From the NCBI GenBank assembly GCA_964420285.1, contig CAYQTE010000007.1, positions 39,175 to 103,174 on the forward strand: a DNA stretch of 64,000 nt, written 5' to 3'. Made by a program: the position numbers and the translations under genes. Of this stretch, positions 8,553 through 17,841 are shown in pieces. The DNA is from CAYQTE01 sp964420285 (lineage in GTDB: Bacteria > Planctomycetota > Phycisphaerae > Tepidisphaerales > Tepidisphaeraceae). The notes beneath the pieces were generated by a model. The model was not told the origin of the DNA and searched no databases. It saw only the letters and a list, made by a program, of their open reading frames with translations. Numbering within the stretch: position 1 is the first letter of the stretch; every line of letters starts with the position of its first letter.

Positions 8553-9884
8553 CTAACGGCCCGCCCGGGCGGCGGCCGCGCGGCGGGCGGCGTCCAGCGC
8601 CGAATCCCGATCGGCCAGACGCCCTTCGAGTTGCGCGTCGTATACCGCGTCCAGCACGGCCTTGAACATCGGGCCCGGCGTCAGACCCATCGCGGTCAGG
8701 TCGTCGCCGCTGACCAGCGGCCGGGGCGCAACATCCTGCCCGTCGAGTTGCGATAAATCCTGGCGCAATTGTGCAATCCGTTGCTCGTGCAATCCAACCG
8801 CCGCAATGGCATCCAGGAGCCGGCGCGAGGATGCCGCCGTCGCGCCAGCGGCAAACCGCTTGCGCGCCGCGAGAGTCGGATACCGGTCATCAAGCAAACT
8901 CGCGATTCCCGTCAGCGTGCGTGTCATCCCGTCGCTTTCCTCGTTACTGATCCGCAAACAGCGGCGCATAGCACGATGACAATCGTGTAGAGCCGCGGCA
9001 ACCAGAAGTGATCGGATATCCGGCCCGTCGCCGGCCGCGTGCCAGCGGATCTCCAGCGTCGCCGCCGCCAGAGCAAGCGGGAAATCAATCGGCGATCCCG
9101 GCGCCAGCGCCAGCAGGATCGAGCGGACCGCCGGCGCCGCTTTGGCGCGATCCACGCCCGGCAGAAATCGGAAGCACGGCGCGAGCAGTCCCAATCGATC
9201 GAGGGTTGGCCAGGCCAGAGCCCGCGTCGGCGCCGTGAGCATGCGTCGCAGTTCTTCGCCGATGCGTTCGGGGCTGATGGCGATCAACTTCCCCGCATCG
9301 CGCACGATGGCCTGCTCGGTGCGGGGCTCAATCTCCAGAGCGAATCTGGCCGCGAAGCGCGCGGCGCGGAGCATGCGCAGATGATCCTCCGCGAAGCGAT
9401 CGTCGGGGTTTCCGATCGCCCGCAGCACTTTGGCCGACAAATCCGCCAGCCCGCCCACATAGTCGATCACGCGCTGGCCGCCGTCCGCCAGCGGGTCGAG
9501 AAAGAGCCCGTTGATCGTGAAATCCCGCCGTTGGGCGTCATGCTCGGCGTCGGTGAACTGCACGTCGCGCGGCCGCCGTCCGTCGAGGTATTGGCCGTCG
9601 CGGCGAAACGTCGCCACTTCGACGTGGCTGTGGCCGATGCGCACCAGGATGACGCCAAACGCCGCTCCGACGGCCTGCGTGTTGGCAAAAGTGCGTCGCA
9701 CGACATCCGGCGGGGCGTCGGTTGCGACATCCCAATCGGCCGGCTCCAGGCCCAGCAGCGCGTCGCGCACACAGCCGCCGGCGAAATAGGCGACATGCCC
9801 GGCGTCGCGCAGCCGCCGCGTGACCGCCAGGGCGTCCTCGCGGCGGCAGGGTGGCTTGGTGCGGATTTCGGAGACCTGGACCAT
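8553..9884 (-). CDS. cca: CCA tRNA nucleotidyltransferase / poly(A) polymerase family protein
   Basis: About 443 residues. The N-terminal nucleotidyltransferase head shows FAGGCVRDALLGLEPADWDV, with the GG and the DxD-like carboxylates, then VATFRRDGQYLDGRRP and RRDFTINGLFLDP. The neck follows with RFAEDHLRMLRAARFAARFA. These are hallmarks of the class II CCA-adding enzyme / PAP family that repairs tRNA 3' ends. The C-terminal half is helical with HDCHRAMRRCLR, a possible degenerate HD-like site. The start at 9884 fits the family; an in-frame ATG at 9941 is possible. The gene converges with lptD 8 bases away. Confidence 0.85.
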   Translation of the reverse strand: MVQVSEIRTKPPCRREDALAVTRRLRDAGHVAYFAGGCVRDALLGLEPADWDVATDAPPDVVRRTFANTQAVGAAFGVILVRIGHSHVEVATFRRDGQYLDGRRPRDVQFTDAEHDAQRRDFTINGLFLDPLADGGQRVIDYVGGLADLSAKVLRAIGNPDDRFAEDHLRMLRAARFAARFALEIEPRTEQAIVRDAGKLIAISPERIGEELRRMLTAPTRALAWPTLDRLGLLAPCFRFLPGVDRAKAAPAVRSILLALAPGSPIDFPLALAAATLEIRWHAAGDGPDIRSLLVAAALHDCHRAMRRCLRISNEESDGMTRTLTGIASLLDDRYPTLAARKRFAAGATAASSRRLLDAIAAVGLHEQRIAQLRQDLSQLDGQDVAPRPLVSGDDLTAMGLTPGPMFKAVLDAVYDAQLEGRLADRDSALDAARRAAAARAGR

Positions 9885-10054
9885 ACGCAACAGCCTACGC
9901 GGGTTGCGGCCTAAAATGAATCGGCAAATCCGCGGTATCATGATTTTGCCAGGATCCGGCAGCGGACGCCACGAATGCGTCCGGGCGGTCCTGTCGCGCC
10001 TTCATGGACCATGCGTCGGCGACTTTGTAATATGCCCGCGGCTAGGAGGATCGC

Positions 10055-11527
10055 ATGGCGAATCGGTTTTTGGCGTTTGATTTCGGTGCTGAGAGCGGCC
10101 GGGCCGTTGTCGGCACGCTGGACGGTCAGAAGCTTTCCCTGGAGGAGCGGCATCGGTTTGCCAATCCCAACGGCAAGATACTGGGCCGGTTGCATTGGAA
10201 TCTGCTCTCGCAATGGGAAGAGATCAAGGCCGGGCTGCGCAAGAGCGCGGCCGGCGGGCCCCTGGCCGGCATCGGTGTCGACACCTGGGGCGTTGATTTC
10301 GGATTGCTCGACGGCGACGGCTCGGTCATGGGCAATCCGGTGATGTACCGCGATTCGCGCACCGACAAGACAATGCCCAAGGCGTTTGCGCGTGTTCCGA
10401 GCCAGCGCATCTACGAAGTGACCGGCATTCAGTTCATGCCGTTCAATACGTTGTTTCAACTGCTGGCGATGGCCGAGCAAACCCCCGCCGAACTGGCTGC
10501 CGCCAAGACGCTTCTTTTCATGCCCGATTTGTTCGCGTATCTGCTGAGCGGCGTGGCGAGGGCGGAGCTATCGATTGCTTCGACGAGCCAGATGTACGAC
10601 CCGCGCGGTCGGCGATGGGCTGCGGATCTGCTCAAGGAATTTTCGTTGCCGGCGCACATCCTCCCGCCGATCGTTTCGTGCGGGACCGTGCTGGGACCGA
10701 TGCGCGATGGCGTGGCCGGTGATTGCGGCATATCGGCAGCGCCGGTCATCGCAACGGCGGCTCACGACACCGCCGCCGCCGTCGCCGCCGTGCCCGCGTC
10801 CGGGGACAGTTGGTGTTACATCAGTTCGGGAACATGGTCGCTGATGGGCGTCGAACTGGATGAGCCGCTGATCAACGAAAAGGGTCTCGCATATCAATAT
10901 ACGAATGAAGTCGGCGTCGAAGGGAAAATTCGTTTTCTCAAGAACATCATGGGCCTGTGGCTGGTTCAGGAATGCCGCCGCCACTGGCAGCGGGAAGGGA
11001 CTGAGCATAGCTACGCCGATCTGACCGCCATGGCCGAGCGGGCCGAGCCGTTCATCGCCCTGATCAACCCGGACCACGGCCCGTTCCTTTCTCCCGGCGA
11101 CATGGTGGGCAAGATCGACCGGTATTGCACAAAGACCAGCCAGCGCACTCCGCGCACGCACGGCGAATACGTCCGCGCCTGCCTGGAAGGTCTCGCACTC
11201 ACTTATCGACGGACGCTCGAAGGCATGGAGAATGTCCTGGGGCGGCGGATCGAGGTCATTCACATCGTCGGCGGCGGCACGCAGAATCAGCTTCTGTGCC
11301 AAATGACCGCCGACGCCTGTGCCCGCACCGTCATCACCGGTCCGGTCGAGGCGACGAGCATCGGTAACATTCTTACGCAAGCCATGGCGGTCGGGCTGAT
11401 CCGCAATCTCGCCGAGGCCCGCGCCGTCGTCCGGGAGAGCTTCGACGTCAAGACCTATACGCCGGGCAAGACCTCGGATTGGCAGAAGGCGTACGGGCGA
11501 TATGTCGATCTGGTCAAGGCATCGTGA
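10055..11527 (+). CDS. rhaB: Rhamnulokinase
   Basis: 490 residues, typical for RhaB, a FGGY-family sugar kinase phosphorylating L-rhamnulose. Seen: the N-terminal phosphate loop FLAFDFGAESGRAVVGTLDG, GVDTWGVDFGLLD, the mid-protein AAHDTAAAVAAVP, SSGTWSLMGVEL, and the C-terminal adenine-site motif HIVGGGTQNQLLCQMTADAC. The start has an excellent AGGAGG site 7 bases upstream. No other rhamnose gene (isomerase, aldolase) sits beside it, so the rest of the pathway must be elsewhere. The GH88 hydrolase at 16690-17841 fits a plant- or algal-polysaccharide degrader. Confidence 0.92.
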   Translation: MANRFLAFDFGAESGRAVVGTLDGQKLSLEERHRFANPNGKILGRLHWNLLSQWEEIKAGLRKSAAGGPLAGIGVDTWGVDFGLLDGDGSVMGNPVMYRDSRTDKTMPKAFARVPSQRIYEVTGIQFMPFNTLFQLLAMAEQTPAELAAAKTLLFMPDLFAYLLSGVARAELSIASTSQMYDPRGRRWAADLLKEFSLPAHILPPIVSCGTVLGPMRDGVAGDCGISAAPVIATAAHDTAAAVAAVPASGDSWCYISSGTWSLMGVELDEPLINEKGLAYQYTNEVGVEGKIRFLKNIMGLWLVQECRRHWQREGTEHSYADLTAMAERAEPFIALINPDHGPFLSPGDMVGKIDRYCTKTSQRTPRTHGEYVRACLEGLALTYRRTLEGMENVLGRRIEVIHIVGGGTQNQLLCQMTADACARTVITGPVEATSIGNILTQAMAVGLIRNLAEARAVVRESFDVKTYTPGKTSDWQKAYGRYVDLVKAS

Positions 11528-11670
11528 AAGGGCATGGCTCGGTCGCCGCTGTCGGTGCGCAAGTATTTTCGAACCTTGCGTTATCCCCTACGTATCTCTC
11601 CAGGAGATGCAGCGGCTTCCGGAGGAGCAGAATTGCTGTTTCGCAGATGCGCAGGCACTGCCGGTGCGAC

Positions 11671-12420
11671 CTACTTGTTGGCGTACATGATATTCCGCAT
11701 GCCGATCCAGTAGGTGACAAAGAGATAGCCGGCCGAGAGGACGATTTGGGTGCTGAGGAAGATGAGGTAGACGGTCATGCCGCGGACTGCGGATTGGGGG
11801 GTCGCGATCAGGGGACGGAGTAACAGGATGGTGATGGCGCCCAGGAGAGCGACGGGGAGGTAGTGGGCGGCGTGGTAATAGAGGGCGCGCAGGACGACAG
11901 GATGAGGCAGTCGCAGGCCGCGGTAGGCGGCTTCCCAGCTTGAGAGCCGGGCGGCGATGTGCGTAATGCCCAGGAAAAAGAGATAAACGCCGGCGCCAAG
12001 GGGAGGAACGAGAATCCAGAACAGGGCGGCATGTCCGGGGCGTTCCATGATCCACAGTGCATGGGACGAACATGCGATTCCCAACAGTATCGAGCTCAAA
12101 AGCCAGTTGATGCGGGCGAAGGATCGGCCGGCGGCGATGTATTCGGGCGGGAGCGGGGTACGCTGGCCGCTGGTCAAATGTCGATAGAAATAGGTCGGGC
12201 GGAAGATGACCTGGAAGGCGGTGGCCCAGAAGGCGGCGACGGGCGATCGGCCCTCCGGCGATTCCCAGGCAGGCGGGAGGCGGTGATGGCCGATGCTCTC
12301 GGCGGATGGCTTGCCGCATTCGGGGCAGGGGTGTCCGTCGGGCAGGCCGTTGAGGAGATAGCCGCAGCCTTCACAAATAAGATCGCTGGACGAGGGTACG
12401 ACGTTGACAGAGCGGGGCAT
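11671..12420 (-). CDS. Zinc-ribbon multi-pass membrane protein
   Basis: 249 residues. An N-terminal zinc ribbon of two CxxC pairs (CEGCGYLL at about 16-23 and CPECG at about 31-36) is followed by at least four hydrophobic segments (INWLLSSILLGIACS, ALFWILVPPLGAGVYLFFLG, YLPVALLGAITILLLRPLI, VYLIFLSTQIVLSAGYLF). This ribbon-plus-helices layout is common among uncharacterised Phycisphaerae proteins, some of them YIP1-like. No catalytic motif is seen. Confidence 0.7.
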   Translation of the reverse strand: MPRSVNVVPSSSDLICEGCGYLLNGLPDGHPCPECGKPSAESIGHHRLPPAWESPEGRSPVAAFWATAFQVIFRPTYFYRHLTSGQRTPLPPEYIAAGRSFARINWLLSSILLGIACSSHALWIMERPGHAALFWILVPPLGAGVYLFFLGITHIAARLSSWEAAYRGLRLPHPVVLRALYYHAAHYLPVALLGAITILLLRPLIATPQSAVRGMTVYLIFLSTQIVLSAGYLFVTYWIGMRNIMYANK

Positions 12421-12491
12421 TTGTGGGGATTATAACGGCAGGTTGTGCCGAATGTTGAGCGAAATTTCCGTGTTGACTGGCGGAAACATGC

Positions 12492-12497
12492 TATAAT
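12492..12497 (+). promoter_or_regulatory. Extended -10 promoter of the lipoprotein gene
   Basis: A perfect TATAAT preceded by TGC forms an extended -10 element. The nearest TTGACT lies only 13 bases upstream, too close for a standard -35. Transcription would start near 12504, just before GGAG and the ATG at 12513, giving a leader of about 9 bases. Confidence 0.6.
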
Positions 12498-12512
12498 GGC
12501 AGCGGAGACCTG

Positions 12513-13127
12513 ATGGGGAAGAGGCTGAACAATATCGGACGTTGGGTATTGCGGGCGATTGCGGCGGCCGGCGCGGTCGTGGCCGTGTGCGCGTCCGGAT
12601 GCGAAAAGTCCAGCCAAAGCCCCAGCGTCAGCAGTGGCAATCCGACAACCAATCCATCGAGCCCGGCCACGCAGCCGGCGTATTCGTTCCTGATGATCGA
12701 CGGCAAGCTCGAGCAGTTTCCGCCGGCCCTGTTGCGTCTGCAAGCCAAGGGCGGGCAGGTGACGGCGCTGTTGTGTACGGACGATCCGCCGGAGGCGCTG
12801 AACGATTCGTATCAGGGCAATTCCTTTTACCTGCCGATGGTGCTGGACATCGCCGATCCGGCGGACATCGGAACGGCACAATGGAAGTGCAGCGCTGGCA
12901 ACGACCACATCGATTCGCCCGAGGGAATCTTTCTGCACGGGGCGAAGCTTCAGCTTCAGCCGTTCAAAGATGTCGAGGTGGATTTCGCCGGCAGCGAGCC
13001 GAAGGTAACCGTATCGGTGAATGGGCAATTCCTCGCGGCCAGCACGGTGCGCGGCGGCCCGGAATCGCTGCCGAAATTCTCACAGGTCAGTGGAACATTT
13101 CCCAGCCAGGCGACCGAGCCCAAGTAG
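12513..13127 (+). CDS. Lipoprotein, function unknown
   Basis: 204 residues. The signal WVLRAIAAAGAVVAVCASGC ends in a lipobox (C at about 30), followed by a Ser/Pro/Thr-rich linker SPSVSSGNPTTNPSSPATQP and a globular domain of about 140 residues with FLMIDGKLEQFPPALLRL and VTVSVNGQFLAAS. It is expected to be an envelope-anchored lipoprotein. No family is recognised. The gene converges with the PH-domain gene at 13155. Confidence 0.65.
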   Translation: MGKRLNNIGRWVLRAIAAAGAVVAVCASGCEKSSQSPSVSSGNPTTNPSSPATQPAYSFLMIDGKLEQFPPALLRLQAKGGQVTALLCTDDPPEALNDSYQGNSFYLPMVLDIADPADIGTAQWKCSAGNDHIDSPEGIFLHGAKLQLQPFKDVEVDFAGSEPKVTVSVNGQFLAASTVRGGPESLPKFSQVSGTFPSQATEPK

Positions 13128-13154
13128 CGTTGTCTTCCTTTTGAAGAACCCGAA

Positions 13155-13766
13155 TTACGACGCGGAGCCGGTTTGGCTGGCGCGCGTGACGGCGGCGAGG
13201 ATTTCCTGTTGCACGGCGGCGGGCTTGGCGACGGTCTGCCAGTAGATGGCGGGATGACTTGAGTCGCGCGGGGTGATTTCGATGGAACCGACGGCGGTGA
13301 GTCGTTCGCCGACGGTTGGGAGCAGCCGCACGTTTGCCACCTTGCGCAGCGGGCAGGACACCACGTCGATGGTGAAGACGCCGCCAAGTTGCAGGATGCG
13401 CAGATCGGTGAGCAGGTAAAGCCGGCCCATCCAGACGAGGATCGACCAGGTGACGCGCAGGCCGGCGCCGACCACGGCCAATTCGATCGCGAACCGCCGA
13501 TAGGCCATCGTGCGGGCAATGTGCAACGCGACCGCCAGAGCGACGGCGACGATCGAGAGCGCCGGCCCGGCCGAGAGCGGGATGAACCAGAGCGAAGGTT
13601 TGCGCGCCAGCAGCACGGTTTCGCCGCGGTTGAGGAACGCCGGATCGAGCAGGGCGGCCAGAGGCGAGACCAGCGACGGCGAAGCGGCGTCGGGGCCTTG
13701 CGTATTGCAGGCGAGATTCCGCGGCGGGTGATCGGCCGGGCGAGTTTCAGGAAGCGTCGGAATCAT
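13155..13766 (-). CDS. PH-domain (YdbS-like) membrane protein
   Basis: 203 residues. A cytosolic N-terminus leads to RGETVLLARKPSLWFIPL and a pair of hydrophobic segments (about 62-85 and 96-115). A bacterial PH-like domain follows: YLLTDLRILQLGGVFTIDV, CPLRKVANVRLLP and GSIEITPRD. This layout matches the bPH2/YdbS family, membrane proteins of unclear role. Its start ATGA overlaps the stop of hpt, so translation is probably coupled. Confidence 0.72.
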   Translation of the reverse strand: MIPTLPETRPADHPPRNLACNTQGPDAASPSLVSPLAALLDPAFLNRGETVLLARKPSLWFIPLSAGPALSIVAVALAVALHIARTMAYRRFAIELAVVGAGLRVTWSILVWMGRLYLLTDLRILQLGGVFTIDVVSCPLRKVANVRLLPTVGERLTAVGSIEITPRDSSHPAIYWQTVAKPAAVQQEILAAVTRASQTGSAS

Positions 13767-14320
13767 GCGTGTCTCCGCATGGCGGCCGGCGTGAGGGTCA
13801 CGATGTCCGGCAGGTTGCGGTAGTAATCATTGTAGTCCAGGCCGTATCCGACGACGAATTCGTCGGGGATATCGAAGCCGACGTAATCGACATGAGTTTC
13901 ACGTGCCGAGGGCCGATCCTTGCGGAGAAGCACGCACGATTTGACGCTGGCCGCGCCGAGATCCTGGATCATGGGGACAACGGTGCGCAACGTTCCGCCG
14001 CTGTCGAGGATGTCGTCAAGAACAAGCACGTGGCGGCCGGCGAGGCGGTCGAGCTGCTGGCCGAAGACGCGGGCGCCCTGCGAGCGCACGGCCGAGCCGG
14101 GATAGCTGGTCACGGCGACCAGGCCGATCTTCATGCGAAGAGGAATCTGTCGGATGAGATCAGCGCAGAAGATCATGGCGCCGGTCATGATGGGGACGAT
14201 GACGATTTGGCCATCGACGGCCGATGCGCTGTGATCGTCGGTGATGCGCAGAGCCATTTCGGCCACGCGGGCGGCGATGCGGTCGTGGGAAATGAGCACG
14301 CGCTCGATGTCGAGCTTCAT
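13763..14320 (-). CDS. hpt: Hypoxanthine phosphoribosyltransferase
   Basis: 185 residues, normal for Hpt, which salvages hypoxanthine (and guanine) with PRPP to IMP/GMP. Seen: IVPIMTGAMIFCADLIRQIP, the flexible-loop region VTSYPGS, the PRPP-binding motif VLVLDDILDSGGTL, and the C-terminal base-contact region DYVGFDIPDEFVVGYGLDYN. The start ATG at 14320 gives MKLDIERVLISHDRIAARV, family-typical. The downstream PH-domain gene overlaps by four bases. Confidence 0.93.
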   Translation of the reverse strand: MKLDIERVLISHDRIAARVAEMALRITDDHSASAVDGQIVIVPIMTGAMIFCADLIRQIPLRMKIGLVAVTSYPGSAVRSQGARVFGQQLDRLAGRHVLVLDDILDSGGTLRTVVPMIQDLGAASVKSCVLLRKDRPSARETHVDYVGFDIPDEFVVGYGLDYNDYYRNLPDIVTLTPAAMRRHA

Positions 14321-14363
14321 GGGGACATGTTACCACGCGAGGGGTTCTGCGCATAAACGCGGA

Positions 14364-14396
14364 ATCGGAAGGACTCATCTCATGAGTCCTTCCGAT
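14364..14396. terminator. Perfect 15-bp hairpin between hpt and the lipoprotein gene
   Basis: Arms at 14364-14378 (atcggaaggactcat) and 14382-14396 are exact reverse complements with a 3-base loop. It follows the 3' end of the minus-strand gene at 14454-15104 and precedes hpt. No U-tract follows on either strand, so it may act as a transcript stabiliser or a factor-assisted terminator rather than a classical intrinsic one. Confidence 0.6.
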
Positions 14397-14453
14397 CGTG
14401 GGACACCCAAAGAGGGCATCGCTTATTTGCCTGGCGCGCGATGCGTGCTCGCA

Positions 14454-15104
14454 TTACATCGCGATAGCCGATTCGGTTGCGGGCAGGAAGAAGATGCGCC
14501 GCTCGCTGTTGTTCAGGTTCTGGTCGTTGACCTTGTTGCCGTTAACGGTGAGGTTGTTGTGATCGGGATCGATGACAAGCTCATCGGTGCGGTTGACCCG
14601 GCCGCGATAGATAACGGAATTGTGGTCGACATCGACGACCCAGACAGTTCCCGCACGCTCGGCCGTGTAAGAGACGCGGTTGGCGCCTTCTCCGGCGAGG
14701 CTGGCAGCGGCCGGGACGTCGGCTGGGCGTTGGATATCGCGTCCAGCGGTGTCCGTGGCGGTTTGGCTGGACATTCCCGGCGCGAAAAAGATGCGGTGAT
14801 TTTCGTGGCCAACGTCGTGTGTAGCGACGACCTGCCCGGCGATGGTGACGCGGTTGTTGTCCGGATCGACGGCGACCTCGTCACCGCTATGAACCGGCCC
14901 GGCATAAACAACCGAATTGCTGCCCACATCGGTAACCCAGACCTGGCCGCTGGACGGTGCGGTGTAGACCAGTCGCTGGTTACCCTCGTTCTGCATATTG
15001 GCGCCGGCCGGTACATCGCCGGGCCGATCCGCGGCACATCCGTACAGGGCCGCTGCGACCACGATAAATCCGAAACATGGGGAGATTCTACGCAAAGACG
15101 TCAT
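14454..15104 (-). CDS. Lipoprotein with two tandem repeats
   Basis: 216 residues. The signal ends in the lipobox ALYGC (C at about 23). The mature protein is two copies of an 85-residue unit. Unit one runs from RPGDVPAGANMQNEGNQRLV to NHRIFFAPG, unit two from RPADVPAAASLAGEGANRVS to ERRIFFLPA. Shared motifs are VWVTDVGSNSVVYAG / VWVVDVDHNSVIYRG and VDPDNNRVTI / IDPDHNNLTV, suggesting two small beta domains. Function is unknown. The upstream MFS gene is 167 bases away on the same strand. Confidence 0.7.
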   Translation of the reverse strand: MTSLRRISPCFGFIVVAAALYGCAADRPGDVPAGANMQNEGNQRLVYTAPSSGQVWVTDVGSNSVVYAGPVHSGDEVAVDPDNNRVTIAGQVVATHDVGHENHRIFFAPGMSSQTATDTAGRDIQRPADVPAAASLAGEGANRVSYTAERAGTVWVVDVDHNSVIYRGRVNRTDELVIDPDHNNLTVNGNKVNDQNLNNSERRIFFLPATESAIAM

Positions 15105-15271
15105 GACAGACTCCGATCGGTGAAGGGTTTTCCTGCCCGCCGTGGCGAATGTCCGTCGCGACGTGACAATAGCACCGTACGCGGCCAGGCGTACATTGGT
15201 GAACTGACAAAATCCGCGCCAAGAACGGCACGAAGTCTCGTGAGCGGCGAAAGCCCGGCAAATCGCGTAGT

Positions 15272-16648
15272 TCAGGCCGGTGTTTCAATGTCCGGCTCGT
15301 GGCCGCCGATCAGCGGTTCGCACTGTGGAGTTTCGATTGGCTTGGCATCCGCCAGAGCGCCGAAGCGGCGGACTTGCGGCCAGATGAGGGCGACGGCGAT
15401 GACGGTGACGATGGTGCCGATGCCGCCGACGACGGTTGACGTGATGGCGCCGACGGCGCCGGAACCGAACAGGCGGGCGGTGGCGCCGCTTTCAAAGCCG
15501 CCCAGTTCATTCGAGCTGCTGATGAAGACGCTGTTGATGGCCGAGACCCGGCCGCGCATGGCGTCGGGTGTAAGAACCTGCACCAGTGTGTGGCGGACCA
15601 GGACGCTGATGTTGTCCACCGCGCCAGTGATAAAGAGCATGGTGAGTGAGAGCCAGAAATTGCGCGACAGGCCGAAAACAATCGTCGCTACGCCGAAAGC
15701 TGCGACGGCCAGGAGCATGGCCCGGCCGGCGCGCTTGAAGGGGCGGGAATGCGCAATGACCATAGCCATGACCACGGCGCCGACGGCCGGAGCGGCTCGG
15801 AGGTAGCCGTATCCGTGAGAGTCGCAATGGAGAATGTCTTTGGCGAAGATCGGCAGAAGATAGGTCGCGCCGCCGAGGAGCACGGCGAAGAGATCGAGCG
15901 TGATGGTCGCAAGGATGATCTTGGTGCCGTAGACAAATCGCGCGCCGGCAAGGAGCGTATCCAGCGTTGGTGCGGAGCGAACAGGAGCAGGCAGGGGCGA
16001 TGCGGACGATGCGGTAGGCTCAACCGCATCGTCAATGGGCGAGCGTGACGGATCGATGAAGAACGCCAGCACGGCAAAACACCCGGCGGCGATTGCCGCG
16101 ACAAAATAGGCCGGCGCGGCCGAGTGAACGATCAGGAACCCGGCGATGGCCGGCCCGAACGTCGCGGCAAGCTGGAATCCGCTGCTTTGCCAGCTCACGG
16201 CGTTGGCGAAGATGCGGCGCGGCACGAGCGTGGGAAGAAGAGCCGCACGGGCGGGATTGCCAATCGCCTTGCAGAGCGCCGCCAGGGCGACCATGAGATA
16301 GATCAACCCGATCGACGCTCTGGCCGCCGACGCCGCAGCCAGCCCGAAGATCGCGCCCATTGCGCAGATTTGGGTCACAATGATGATCCATCGGCGTGGA
16401 AGGCGATCGGCCAGGTGCCCGGCAGGAATTGCCATGCAGATCACGATCGATGCGACGATCAATCCCACCCAGGCCAGCGAAAGGGGATTTCCCGTGCGGG
16501 CGTACAGATCCCAAGCCACGGCGGTTTCGACCATCTGCTCGCCGGCCGTGTTGGCGATCAGACCGATGACATAGCGGCGGAAATTGACAGATCGGAGGGC
16601 AGCGTAGGGATCGTGTCGCGGGAGCGTGGCAAGTTGGGGGATGGACAT
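15272..16648 (-). CDS. MFS transporter (MFS_3 / EntS-like)
   Basis: 458 residues from the ATG at 16648 (MSIPQLATLPRHDPYAALRS). About twelve hydrophobic segments are visible. The first half has RNFRRYV-type entry (VNFRRYVIGLIANTAGEQMVET), the loop GHLADRLPRRWIIIVTQ and NPARAALLPTLVPRR, which are signature regions of the MFS_3 subfamily that includes EntS-like exporters and permeases of unknown substrate. The second half has TPDAMRGRVSAINSVFI. An in-frame upstream start at 16741 would add a basic 31-residue tail and is less likely. GH88 lies 41 bases upstream on the same strand. Confidence 0.83.
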   Translation of the reverse strand: MSIPQLATLPRHDPYAALRSVNFRRYVIGLIANTAGEQMVETAVAWDLYARTGNPLSLAWVGLIVASIVICMAIPAGHLADRLPRRWIIIVTQICAMGAIFGLAAASAARASIGLIYLMVALAALCKAIGNPARAALLPTLVPRRIFANAVSWQSSGFQLAATFGPAIAGFLIVHSAAPAYFVAAIAAGCFAVLAFFIDPSRSPIDDAVEPTASSASPLPAPVRSAPTLDTLLAGARFVYGTKIILATITLDLFAVLLGGATYLLPIFAKDILHCDSHGYGYLRAAPAVGAVVMAMVIAHSRPFKRAGRAMLLAVAAFGVATIVFGLSRNFWLSLTMLFITGAVDNISVLVRHTLVQVLTPDAMRGRVSAINSVFISSSNELGGFESGATARLFGSGAVGAITSTVVGGIGTIVTVIAVALIWPQVRRFGALADAKPIETPQCEPLIGGHEPDIETPA

Positions 16649-16689
16649 CGTGGCGAAGTTACTCCGGGTCGTAAGGTGGAGCGATTGTG

Positions 16690-17841
16690 TCAGTGGGCGA
16701 GTGATTTTGCGAGAGCTTCGACGAAGAAAAATTCGCCCCACATCACGGATTCATCGACGCCTAAATTCTTGTGAATGTGATAGACGCCGCGTTTGAGAAT
16801 GCCTTCCCAATCAGGATCGCCGTCGGCCAGGTAGGTTGGCGTGAGCAGCGTGGCAAGGATGTTGAACGCGGCGCCGCGGTAGGCGGCGGATCGGGTTGGG
16901 TTGAATTTCGACGTCGCGTCAGACAAATCAAACAGCCCGCTGGCGAATATCGCGGCGGCGGAACTGTCAGGTTGCGTACGCGACAAACGGCCGTCAGCAG
17001 GGGCATCGTAATCCCACGGTGGAACGCCGCCGGGAGGCGCATGGTCGAGATAAAATTGCGCGTTCAGCTCGGCCGTCTGGAGGAATCGACTATCGTTAGT
17101 GAGCTGAAAGCAGGTGGTGAATCCGTAAAGCGACCAGGCCAAACCGCGGCTCCAGCAACTATCGTCGCGATATCCCTGCTGCGTGGATTGGCGGAGGAAC
17201 TGGCCGGTGGCGGTGTCGAAAATTCCCTCGTGGCTGGTCGAGCCGTCGCCGCGGACCAGCGTTCGCCGTGTGGTGAGGCAGTGCCGCATCGCCTTGTCCA
17301 AGAGCGCGGCGTCGCCGGTTTGCCTGGCGGCGTAGAAGATAATCGGCACATTCATCATGATGTCGATGAAGAGCGATTCGTCGCCGATAAACGACCGGAG
17401 ATAATTACCGGCCGGCTTGAACCGCATCGCCAGCACCTGCCCGGCCCGGATGACAACATTGTTGAGGGACGCATCCGCCCGGCCGGCGCGGACCGAGTAG
17501 TCGTACCATCGTTTGTAGCTGCCGTGATAGAAGATGAACCCCAGGTCGTGTACCTCGCGGTCTTCCTTGCGCGGCTCAAGCTGGCGCGAATAGGCGCAGG
17601 CTTTGTCCAGCCAGTACGCCGGATCATCGGCCGTCTGGCTTTCCAGGAATATCCACATCATGCCGGGGAGAAATCCATCGCACCAATGTGTCCATGCGGG
17701 CTTGGAATGCATCCACCGGCCGGCGTCGGTGTAGAGAGGATAATAGCCGGGATGCCGCTCGATGAGCCGGCGGACCTGCGCCTGCGCGAAAATAAGTGCG
17801 CTGCGGGCTTGCTGGCGGATGGCGGGGATATCGACGGTCAC
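16690..17841 (-). CDS. Glycoside hydrolase family 88 (unsaturated glucuronyl hydrolase)
   Basis: 383 residues. GH88 enzymes hydrate and cleave unsaturated uronic acids left by polysaccharide lyases, for example from glycosaminoglycans, ulvan or rhamnogalacturonan. Seen: the entry YTDAGRWMHSKPAWTHWCDG, FLPGMMWIFLE, HDLGFIFYHGSYKRWY with the family Asp/His pair, DESLFIDIMMNVPIIFYAA, CWSRGLAWSLYGF and DSSAAAIFASGLFDL. No signal peptide is seen, so it acts in the cytoplasm. Its ATGA start overlaps the stop of the coaD-HD gene. The neighbouring MFS permease could import its substrate. Confidence 0.9.
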   Translation of the reverse strand: MTVDIPAIRQQARSALIFAQAQVRRLIERHPGYYPLYTDAGRWMHSKPAWTHWCDGFLPGMMWIFLESQTADDPAYWLDKACAYSRQLEPRKEDREVHDLGFIFYHGSYKRWYDYSVRAGRADASLNNVVIRAGQVLAMRFKPAGNYLRSFIGDESLFIDIMMNVPIIFYAARQTGDAALLDKAMRHCLTTRRTLVRGDGSTSHEGIFDTATGQFLRQSTQQGYRDDSCWSRGLAWSLYGFTTCFQLTNDSRFLQTAELNAQFYLDHAPPGGVPPWDYDAPADGRLSRTQPDSSAAAIFASGLFDLSDATSKFNPTRSAAYRGAAFNILATLLTPTYLADGDPDWEGILKRGVYHIHKNLGVDESVMWGEFFFVEALAKSLAH

